Part shown: positions 55,597-64,000 of the stretch, one piece after another
Layout of the letters: every line of letters starts with the position of its first letter
How positions within the stretch are numbered: the first letter of the stretch is position 1
From: Gymnopus androsaceus JB14
Taxonomy: Eukaryota > Basidiomycota > Agaricomycetes > Agaricales > Omphalotaceae
DNA: 64,000 nucleotides
Reading direction: 5' to 3'
Assembly: GCA_009733575.1 (NCBI GenBank)
Contig: ML769523.1
Coordinates: 109,067-173,066 of the forward strand
Translations under genes and position numbers: made by a program
Notes under the pieces: generated by a model
Seen by the model: only the letters and a program-made list of their open reading frames with translations
Databases searched by the model: none
Told to the model about the DNA's origin: nothing

Positions 55597-56970
55597 TCAG
55601 GTGTATTTGAGATAGGCGTAGACACAGCATACACCATTCCAATGAGTGATGCCAGGGTTTTGTGAAAAGCAAGCAAGGATAGAGACTGCATATGTGATGT
55701 CAGGTTTTGTAGCAACGGATAAGTACTGGAGAGCACCAAGGGCCTCTCTGTAGGGTTTGTCGTGCATAAAAGCAATATCCTTGACCGTTTTGGGTGATTG
55801 GTCTTTGGTGAGGTGGATGTGGGGATTGAAGGGAATAGAGAGTGGTTTTATATCCGAGAATCCATAGCAAGAGAGTATGGCATCAATGTATGACCACTGG
55901 GATAAGTGAATTGTCCTGTTATGGAGAGATCTTTGGATCTCAATCCCAAGTAGCCAATGGATTTCTCTGGAATCAACAACTTCAATTATAGCCCCAGTAT
56001 CTTTCTTTAGTTTCTCCATGATGGCCAGGGTTTTGGTAACCAATGTCATGTCATCAGCATGTATGAAAATGATGGTGAAGGGATTAGTGCAATAGAAAAC
56101 AGCGTGATCAAAATCAGACCGTTTAAACCCCAGTTGGGTCATGATTTCCCTGAATTGCATGTACCATTGTCGACCAGCTTGTTTAAGTCTGTAAAGTGCG
56201 AGTTTAAGCTGTAGAGTTTGACCTGGTTTTACCCCTATATCAATGCCTGGAGGTGCCTTCATAAAAATGCGCTTGTTGTTGTCCAATTTCCTGTAAAGGT
56301 AAGCTGATTTCACGTCCATTTGGTGAATAATCATGCTCTTCTCAGCTCCAATGCTGAGTATAGCATGGGCTGATGCAAGTTTTGCAACAGATGCGAAGGT
56401 TTTGTCTGGGATCTGATTAAATCCACATACAACAAGATGAGCTCAGTGTCCTGTAATGTGACCTTGTTCATCCTTCTTGGTCCAGTAGACCCATTTGGAT
56501 GTGAGAATATTTGCATCTGGAGGTGGGGTGACAATTGTATAGGTTCCATGCTCCTGGAGTCTGGAGATTTTGTCCTTCATGGCATCATACCATTTGGAGC
56601 TGTCAGGTTGTTGCATAGCTTCTGCAACAGATAAAGGATCAGATTCGATTTCTGATGTTACCTGACCTAGAGATGCGGTGAGATGTTGCAATTCATCACT
56701 TCGTTCTCCAATTCCTTCAATGACATCCCTGATCTTCTTGGTGGGTCATCTGACTCATTTGCCAGATACTTTGTCTGGTGCAATTGGTTCGGCAATTTCT
56801 TCTGGAACTGGTATGACAGGCTGTTCTGACTCAGTGACCAATGTTTCTAAATTTCCCAAATTTCCATCCTCCCCTTCAATGGGTTGGATCTGCCTGTCAG
56901 AGAAAACTACATTCCTCTCCATTGTGGCAGTGTGGCGTGTTGGCCAGTAGATGTAGTGGCCATTCAATTT
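55597..56970 (-). pseudogene. Copia reverse transcriptase region
   Basis: 56967-56755 is the linker; 56691-56443 opens the RT (SSKWYDAMKDKISRLQEHGT, SKWVYWTK). 56334-55597 (245 codons) holds MDVKSAYL, ALYRLKQAGRQWYMQF and FIHADDMTLV. The catalytic motif reads HADD; copia RTs usually have YVDD. The two Asp are kept, so this is an unusual but perhaps not fatal change. LGALQYLSVATKPDITYAVS follows as usual. Frameshifts lie near 56440 and 56750. Confidence 0.8.
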
Positions 56971-57033
56971 GGGTTCAAGTCCTATCCAGCTTCCTTCCTG
57001 GGCCTGTGGTTCTAATTTACCAGGTTCCTTTTC

Positions 57034-57856
57034 TCATTTAACGTAAACAATACTGCCGAATATGTGAAGATTAGTAATGTCCGGTTTAATACCAAACCAT
57101 TTCTCGTATGGAGTGGCCATTCCAATGGCTTTCTTCGGCATCCTGTTCCAAACATATACTGCATATTTTATCATGAATCCCCAAAGCCATTTTGGGAGTC
57201 CTGATGAGACCAAAAGACTTTGAACTGCATTCAGCAAACTTCATTGTGCACATTCCGCTATACCATTGTGTTCCGGGGTGGAGTGTACCGTGAGACTTCG
57301 TTGTGTTCCAATACATTCCAGATATGCCGTGAATTCATTCCTGAGAAATTCTCCCCCTTGATCAGAGTGGAGAAATTTAACAGTTGTGCCATATTGTGTT
57401 TGGAGGCCTGTTTGGAGAATCACGTACTGTGCGAATGACTTGTCTTTCGACTTCATTTGGGGTTCCTCCAACCAATCAGTTGCTTCGTCAACTAGAGTCA
57501 GCATGTAAGTACAATGGTTTACCATCCTGACTTGTGATGGTCCCCACACATCCATGTGGGGTGTCTTCAAATTTCTCCGCACGGGGAGATGATTGCACCT
57601 GAGCGATAGGATACCTGGATGCTTTCCCAAGCATACAAGCACAGCATTCTGGTTCATCCATTTATTTTGGATCCAATCCAATTCCACAAACCTGGTTGTC
57701 TTGAAACATATGCTTCACGTAAGCATAGTTGAGATGACCTAAGATGCAGTGTGCCTTGTAAAGAGATACCAATCTGCCAATCTTAGTCGAATAAGCGTGT
57801 TCCTGTGATGGGATCTGGTATAGTCCGTTAGTCTTTGGGATAACTCTGATTGTCAT
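57034..57856 (-). pseudogene. Copia integrase region
   Basis: 57856-57662 carries the pre-integrase motif YKAHCILGHLNYAYVKHMF. 57687-57241 has the DDE core: HMDVWGPS (first Asp), LHSDQGGEFLRNEF (second Asp) and HSTPEHNGIAE (Glu). 57237-57034 continues with LPKWLWGFMIKYAVYVWNRM and FGSIVYVK. All three catalytic residues are present, but the region is spread over three frames with stops between them. Confidence 0.8.
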
Positions 57857-59973
57857 TTTATCATTTGCAGTATGGATGGTGTAACCATCATCATTGAGTT
57901 TTCCCAGTGATACGAGTGTGTTGGGAGTGTCTGGACATAGAAGGGTGTGATGGGGAGATCAAGATGGAGTGTGCTGGAGATGTTTGCCGTGAAGGTTTCC
58001 GCATTTGTGGCCTGGATGACTCGTGTTGGAATCTCCCTTTGATTCCTGAGTTCATTGGTGAGTGGCATCATGTGGGTAGAGCATCCGGAGTCAAAAAGAA
58101 TTGCTCCGTAACTGTGGGCTGCAGCATAAGCATGATCACCTTTTCCAATTCCCTCTTTGGTGTCATATTCAAATTTGAAGGAAGGAAAGAGATTAACATC
58201 GACGTATACTTCTTCCTCCTCTTCATTGTTAAGAGTAAGAGGTGGCGCAGTGTCAACTTTAATGTTTTGCACTATGCAGCTTTGATCACTCAGTGATGAA
58301 AGAGCTAATTCGAATTTATCAGCTATTTCGGAAAAATTGAAAACAAGATTCCCATGCTTAGCAGAAATTTTGATTGCTGCCCATGATGACTCTGGTACTT
58401 CCTCAATGATGGATGAGGATGCCACTTTGTTGTTCTTTGGCCTATCTCTCCAGTTTCCATCCAACTTCTTCTTCTGCTTCTCTTTAGGAGGTTTTGTCTC
58501 CTTGGCCTTGTTGGCCTGACTGCATTTCTCTGATGGACATTGATTTCCGAAGTGTCCTTTACCTCCACAGTTGTAACAAACAGAGTCCTGGCAACTCATT
58601 GATCCTCTGCAGCCTCTGCCTCTGCCTCGGAAATTTCCCTAAAGGAATTTCCACGACCTCAGAGACCTCCTCTTCCCCTGTTACCGGCGTAGTTTGCCGA
58701 TTCCTTCTTGTGATCATGTCGCATTTGGTGTACCATTGATTCAGCACGAATGGTGGAGATGAGCTCCACAGGACTGAGCTTCTTGTCTGTTTTAGCGGAG
58801 AAAACAGCCAATGCGTTTATTGTAGCTTTGAAGGTGTCGGGGACAGAGGACATAAGAGTGTTGACAAATATTGTTGTTGATATCGATTCCCCTTGTTGTG
58901 AGGTTGTCACGGATGCTGATCATGTCATCCAAATGTTTGTTGACCTTGGCTGGGTCCATGCATTGCATAGTGTGGAGTCATTTTTGTAAAAATGATTCAG
59001 TAAGAGCGTTTTTAGAATCATAGTCCTGGAGTAAATTTTCCCACAACTGCTTTGTATTGTTGTAGTGCCTATACCTTTGGAATATTCCATCCAATAACCT
59101 GCCAATGATTGCATTAAGCAAATCACTATCCTTTCCCCTGTGCTTATCATCTGATCCTTGAGCAAGATCAGGTTGCGGATTCCATTCCAAATAATGCTGG
59201 TAGCCAATAGATCTGGCTGCAAATTTCACTCAATTTTTCCACATGTTCCAGTTTGATCCGTCTGACTTTAAGGTTGTAACCTTATCAAAAGCTTTTCCTG
59301 CTTTAGACATCTCGTTGTCGGAATCAGCAATTAAAGTGCCTGGTGATCCGGGATCTGATGGCAATGGGGATCTGTTTGGAGAAGGTGGTTCTGTATTTGA
59401 ATATGGAAATTGGGGTGCAGTGCCCTGTGGAGATGGTTGTAGAGGTGTAGATGGGGAAGGTTCGTGTTTTGGTGCAGGTGATTGCAATGGAGCGGGAGTA
59501 TGCTGCTGTGAGGATGATGCAATAGGCTGAGCAGTAGGTGCTTTGGTATCCTCTTCTTTGTTGTCGTCTTTGTTGTCGGCAATGTGTTGTAAGTGAGTTC
59601 TGATAATTTCCTTCTGCTCTTTTGCAATGGGTTTCACAAAATCTGCTAATTTACCTGTCCAGGGTACGTTGTATTGGTTTAGGCAATGTTGTTTATCACA
59701 CTGGCTCCACCTTCCAGTGGTTCAATGCTTGTATCTATCAACTAATTCATTGATGTCAAAGATGTGTGGGTGTTTTTTACAAGGAACAGTGTCATCTGTG
59801 GGAGATAATGGTGCTTGTCTCTGCTGTGGTGTTACAGCTTTGCTACTCGATGAACTGGCTTGTTCCGATGCGATGGAATGTTGTTGAGTTACTGGTGGTG
59901 GTGCTTGTTCCGATGACTTTATCTCCTGTTGAGTTTGTAGTGGTGGAGGATTTGGCCTGGGTGGCATGAACAA
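57853..59973 (-). pseudogene. Copia gag and protease region
   Basis: 59973-59722 and 59637-59230 are Pro/Gln/Ser-rich N-terminal parts. 59229-58660 contains the gag core (NTKQLWENLLQDYDSKNAL; STTIFVNTLMSSVPDTFKA) in changing frames. From 58599 an open frame of 248 codons has a zinc knuckle CYNCGGKGHFGNQC (residues 8-21) and the copia protease motif ILFDSGCSTHMMP, catalytic Asp at residue 170. Gag forms the particle and the protease matures it. At least three frame breaks make it non-functional as written. Confidence 0.8.
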
Positions 59974-60350
59974 GAGTTATGGCAATATGATGCGTCAATG
60001 GTTAAGGCCGGGGCCCATAACCTATTAGAGTTATATTCCTAAACAGGAGGTAGCAGCAGTAAGTCCACACAGGACTTAGTAGTAGTAGCAACCGCACAGA
60101 TCGATGGGGGACAACGGTGTTATTACAGGATAAGCTTATATACAGTGCTAAGTACAAATGATATATCGGGCAGGTGGCTACTGCATGAATACTTGTGGCT
60201 ACTGTCCATACGGTGAAGTGGGTACTACAAGAGAGTAAGTGGATATGGCAAGAGACTGAGTGGAGTCTGCGGGACAATAACAGTGGAGTGCATGGGATGG
60301 TGATACAAACTTTGATAAGATATATTTACCTTTGATATTCCAACAGTGTT

Positions 60351-61218
60351 GTTGTTTGTACAACATGAACAGGACCATGATTGCCTTGCAGACCAGAATT
60401 GATAACTTGGAATCTGTCTGGAGTGTAGAGTTTTCCATTGAGAGAGAGGATTGAGTAGCAAGCAGGGTTGATGTCTATATCTATGGAGATGCGAGGAGAA
60501 CTGGTAACAGTATCATAGCAATAGGAATAGAAGATTGGTTAAGCTGATGAAACTGTGATTGCTGAGCTCTTGGAGGCATTCTTGGGAAGTAGGACTATAT
60601 ATAAACTAGATCAGTTGGTTTAAGATGAATAGAAAGGATCAACACACATGAATCAACATCCATACACATTTGAGAATCACTGTTCATAGTGGTGGGCTGC
60701 TGTTGGTAATCTTGCAAGTATTCATGTGGAAGATACAGATCACATGGAAGGATTTGTTCTGCTGGAGCAAGAGAAAAGTTTTCTCCATTGAGTGATGAAT
60801 CATCTTTTTTATTGCTGATAGGAATGGATGAAGGATAGTTTTTGTTGTTGATTATATGCATACACAAGTCATCCAAAGGAGGAAGAGAAGTGCCTGATGA
60901 TTCTGGTTCAAATCACAATCATTTGGATGAAAATGGCAATGGAGACAATATAACTGAGGTTGAAGGAGACAGAGGATGTAAACATGGCCCAGAGGAAGCC
61001 TCATTGCTGATGCCTGGAGAGGAAAATTGAGGTAGTGAATCTCTGTCTGTAGGTTTGGATTTGACAGGAATTTCAGGAGGATTTCCAACAGGAAGACCAT
61101 ATTTTTCCAAGAATAAAGCAATGTTCTTCCTTCTTGTGCCATTTTGTTTTGACCAAAACCATTGATTAACCAATGCAAGCTCCAAATTTTGAGCAAGGGC
61201 CCATTTTCTATGCAACGA
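60351..61218 (-). pseudogene. Decayed unrecognised gene between the copia element and a MITE
   Basis: Minus-strand frames read like coding sequence: WALAQNLELALVNQWFWSKQ then RRKNIALFLEKYGLPVGN (61205-61070), a Pro/Ser-rich part (to about 60922), YPSSIPISNKKDDSSLNGEN (about 60830), and ISIDIDINPACYSILSLNGK...RFQVINSGLQGNHGPVHVVQ (60500-60355). Stops and frame changes separate them, and the copia LTR cuts the last part. The MITE at 61219 cuts the first. I do not recognise the family; the protein-like composition is the only support. Confidence 0.4.
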
Positions 61219-61486
61219 CATCAGCAAAACCAGTATTTAGCATTTTAAGTCCCACAGCAATACCTAAAATTCCCAGCACTCCCAGTGCTTGACAGTGCTG
61301 TCAGAAATATAAAATCATTACGACATCTCTTTTTTATCTCCAAATAAGGTAATTTTGCAGCCTCTGGGAGCTTCTAGGAGCCCCCTCCTGCATTGACTGG
61401 ACCATCTGAGTGCTGGGACATTGGAGCGCTGGGAGCTCTGGACAGTTTGCTCAAGCACTGCCCATGTCATACAGGTTTTGCTGATA
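61219..61486. mobile_element. 268-bp MITE of the CATCAGCAAA family
   Basis: Ends CATCAGCAAAACCAGTATTT and ATACAGGTTTTGCTGATAG. The interior CCCAGCACTCCCAGTGCTTG and GAGTGCTGGGACATTGGAGC matches the 35181 MITE. A further CATCAGCAAAAACTG terminus occurs alone at 61737. Confidence 0.7.
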
Positions 61487-63375
61487 GAAAGCATTGGATA
61501 ATGTTTATCTGTGTCCCATATTTTATTTAGTTTGTTGATGTTGGCAAGAGGTATAAGGGAAATGGGATAATAAACCATGAGAGTTGTGTATAAGGTCAAA
61601 TGGTCAAAGCTGGGTATCAGGACTCACGTGCATTGGAAATTGCGTCACCTTTCTTTCTTTCTCAGCCTTTAAATCCGAGATCCCTGAGGCCTGAGGATCC
61701 AAAGAAGAACTGTTGCAAATATTGATTGGTAAGTACATCAGCAAAAACTGTTTTGGGCCTAGGAGGATCTAAAGTCACCTAGTCCTCTTAGGCAACCTGA
61801 GGCATCCTAGTTGGCCCAGGAGAAAGGGTAAAATTTTGGATACTTACTGTAATGATTTCAGCAGTTATAAGTGATAGTTTTGTTGTGGATGAACATTCAT
61901 ATAATAAGTTTCAACATGTCAGGCATGTTATTCATCTTATTTCTAAGCCTACATTAGAGTCCATGCTGTACCCAATAATCTACCCAGAGTTTAGCTTCAC
62001 ACTGGCCAATAGTATCTAGTTCTGGAATCCGCCTGCTAATGTGCTGGATGTTTGTTGTCTTGAAAACAGTACCTCCAAGTGCCTCCAAGTCTTCAATGGT
62101 GATATGCTGATTTTCCAGCTAAGGCTAGAACTGCGCAGAACTAATAATCCTAAGTTCTGTTTATAACAAAACACAGTCAATAAGAGAACTGTAGTGAGCC
62201 CGAGCTGATAGTCAAAATCTACCAAGGACCTATTCTACCCAAGAGGTTGCAGAGTAACAGTACGCGTAATGGTACCATACTTAACTTTATGAATGTGCCT
62301 CGATCAAAGTCCTATGTGCAGTGTGGTGTAGCAAGGCAAGCTTGTTGATAACAAGTTGCTGACTAAGGCAGATAAACAAGCCCACATACAAGCTATACTA
62401 GGCTAGGTCATTGAAGGATATACTCAGGGGGTTGAAGTCTTAACCAAGGCATTGCTTCCATGATCAGCTCACCAAGGAGTCTTCATGACACTCAATTTTA
62501 TGAAACAGAGCAAGGTGGACCAAGATGGGGAAGTACCATAACTGGTACCCTCAAAAGTTGATGCCCATTGGAAAGCACCTAGGCAGATTGTTGCAGCAAG
62601 CCAATGCGGCCACATGACCAACTTGCTGCAGCTACTTCATGAGTACGGAAGGACCAAGGAGAATTTCTATCCAAGCCTTAGTGTTTTACTGAGATCCATA
62701 TGCTACCATGCATCTAGACTTGAGACTGCACGGAACTAGGAGTAATAACTAGTCTCCCATTGGCAAGGAAAAACATAGAATACTTCCAAGGGCTGTTCTG
62801 CTAAAGGAACTAGCGAGTCTTGTAAAAAGGCAAATGACTCAAGTTGATTTGGACCAAAATCCCAAAAAGTTGACCCAATCAAGGAAGACAAAACAAATGA
62901 GGCAGAGAAATGTTGAGGCAAAACCATAGTACACATGCATATATGGACATTATTTTATCTTTTCCTATTTACTTATTCTGTTTCATCCTATCTCGCTCAG
63001 TTTCTCTCATTTTCCTATTTTATTATATCTCGCTCAGTATATAAGGGTAGCTATTCTATCTTGGAATAACAAGTTAGACTTGATACCTGAAATGTAGTTC
63101 TATCTTAGAACCTGTAGTGATTTGTACACGCTCAGACACGTCTGCATCGTCCTCTACAACCTTTGAAACAGGTGGCCTTCTTGTAACCTCAATAATACTG
63201 AGGCAATTCATTCTACTTCCTGGCTATTAAGCTGAGCATTCCTGGTTTGCATCTCGGAGAGAGGTCACATCAGTCTTAGGACTGCAGGTGAAGCCTAACA
63301 TGCACATCTTGCCAAGCCCATTGTTGATTAGGAAAGTCTTGGAACCAGGTGTTGGCTTGGTGTAGTTTTAGGGAG
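61487..63375. other. No clear gene; one LTR-like promoter segment
   Basis: Short frames at 62016-62225 and 62736-62936 (minus) lack domains. At 62940-63070, two copies of TATCTCGCTCAGT precede TATATAAGGG, resembling the U3/R part of an LTR; TGTTGAGGCAAAACC at 62910 after a purine-rich run could be its start, but no matching end was found. Confidence 0.4.
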
Positions 63376-63925
63376 GAAGCTTCTCAGAGTGTTACCTAGC
63401 TTACCAACAGATTCTACCTCTTGCCTGCTCTTCACTGAGTGTGTTAAAAACACCTACTTGAGTGACTTGCACAGTGGTCATATAAGCTTGTAAGGTAACT
63501 TGCAGGATTCCCTGAGAGTTGGAGTATCATTGCATGGCAACATAAAGGCTCCTGAAATAGGCTAAGTCCTTTGTTGAGTTGGCGTACTTGACCCATGCTT
63601 GGGTATTTCACCTTGGATATGCAAAGTCATTTGTTGAGTCAGCATACTTGACCCATGCCTTGGTGTTCATGCAGATACGCAAAGTCATTTGTTGATTTGG
63701 CGTACTTGACCCATGCTTTGGTGTTTACTTTCTTCCCTCAATTAGTTCAGCATGTCATTGTATGTTAGTTGGCTTTTCACAAACCTTCCTCCAAATACAA
63801 ACCTTGTTCATTTGCACTGCATGTGCCACTGTCAAGTGCTTTTCCCTTTAAATCAATTAGTAGTTGAGGGAACCTTTGACAACCTCCTTCCTTGCCTTAA
63901 ATTAAACCTTTTGGATGGAATTGTT
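63376..63925 (+). repeat. Promoter-like dispersed repeat, copy 2
   Basis: Same as 8117-8573 over its whole length, with a 45-bp insertion near 63437-63480 (GTGTGTTAAAAACACC) and three instead of two of the 56-bp tandem units. At many sites CG in copy 1 is TG or CA here. After CCTTTTGGA the sequence diverges from copy 1, so no linked gene can be followed in the last 75 bases. Confidence 0.75.
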
Positions 63926-64000
63926 GCGCAGCATATAAGCTAGGAGGCGCAGTGACTAGCACTCACCAAGTGGTTAAGCTTGTAGAGCAGATAGAGAGAG

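Larger units (their letters stand above)
54730..60345 (-). mobile_element. Ty1/copia retrotransposon, 5.6 kb, decayed
   Basis: LTRs at 60024-60345 (5', 322 bp) and 54730-55091 (3', 362 bp) for the minus-strand element; each reads TGTTGGAATATCAAAGG...AACTCT. TSD GTGTT (54725-54729, 60346-60350). GGTTATGGGCCCC follows the 5' LTR, the probable primer-binding site; a short purine tract (AAGGGGAG) precedes the 3' LTR. Domain order gag, protease, integrase, RT, RNase H is that of copia. LTRs differ by a gap of about 35 bp, smaller indels and many substitutions, so insertion is old. Frames are broken throughout. Confidence 0.9.

Noticed and set aside
1..64000. CRISPR arrays, operons, ribosome-binding sites, rRNA or tRNA genes
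   Set aside because: The sequence is eukaryotic (spliceosomal introns, nuclear retrotransposons); tandem arrays present have no spacer structure, and I saw no tRNA or rRNA signature by eye.

Overview
The window looks like a repeat-rich accessory region from a filamentous basidiomycete (probably Agaricomycetes). The clues are short 46-57 bp GT-AG introns, an F-box-like gene of the kind expanded in Agaricomycetes, PIF/Harbinger transposase remains, an integrase-core transposase pseudogene, and chromodomain Ty3/gypsy plus Ty1/copia elements. I cannot name the species. Only two ordinary host genes are convincing: an F-box-like gene (33692-34784, minus) and a six-exon gene for a small predicted secreted protein (47305-48115, minus). 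Almost everything else is transposons, many nested in each other, with minisatellites between them.

Layout. 1-1150: end of a Ty3/gypsy element (chromodomain, PPT, 3' LTR). 1472-5063: a 3.6-kb element with terminal inverted repeats (TIRs) and a perfect 9-bp target-site duplication (TSD). 5.4-7 kb: Gly/Pro-like minisatellites. 7.26-11.2 kb: two inverted copies of a dispersed repeat around the 5' part of an uncharacterised multi-exon gene, whose 3' parts seem to lie at 24.3-25.6 and 31.1-31.4 kb. About 11.2-24.26 kb: a PIF/Harbinger element with a transposase pseudogene and an intact three-exon accessory gene. A 10.36-kb Ty3/gypsy retrotransposon (11457-21812) with two identical 224-bp LTRs has landed in codon 3 of that transposase. 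25609-31090: a solo LTR split by a 4.5-kb TIR transposon carrying an integrase-core pseudogene. 31567-32450: a TRIM-like mini-retrotransposon. 33.7-34.8 kb: the F-box gene. 35-44 kb: AT-rich sequence without genes, with MITEs, a long AAGT microsatellite and a GC-rich island.

45.5-50.2 kb is a large palindrome: nearly identical arms of about 1.8 kb, head to head, with the intact secreted-protein gene in the 1.1-kb loop. 52851-54685 is a three-level nest of TIR elements that can be dated by their TSDs. 54730-60345 is a decayed Ty1/copia element. 60.35-64 kb holds degenerate coding sequence, MITEs, and a second copy of the promoter-like repeat found at 8.1 kb.

How it fits together. No metabolic operon or pathway is visible; this is a transposon graveyard with a few young insertions. 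Relative ages can be read from TSDs, nesting and CpG-to-TpG decay. The most unusual items are the secreted-protein gene in the palindrome loop, the two unrecognised ORFs after pol in the young gypsy element, and the 9-bp-TSD TIR family that repeatedly inserts into other elements. Many frameshifts are single-base, and the palindrome arms also differ mainly by single-base indels, so some apparent decay could be assembly error.
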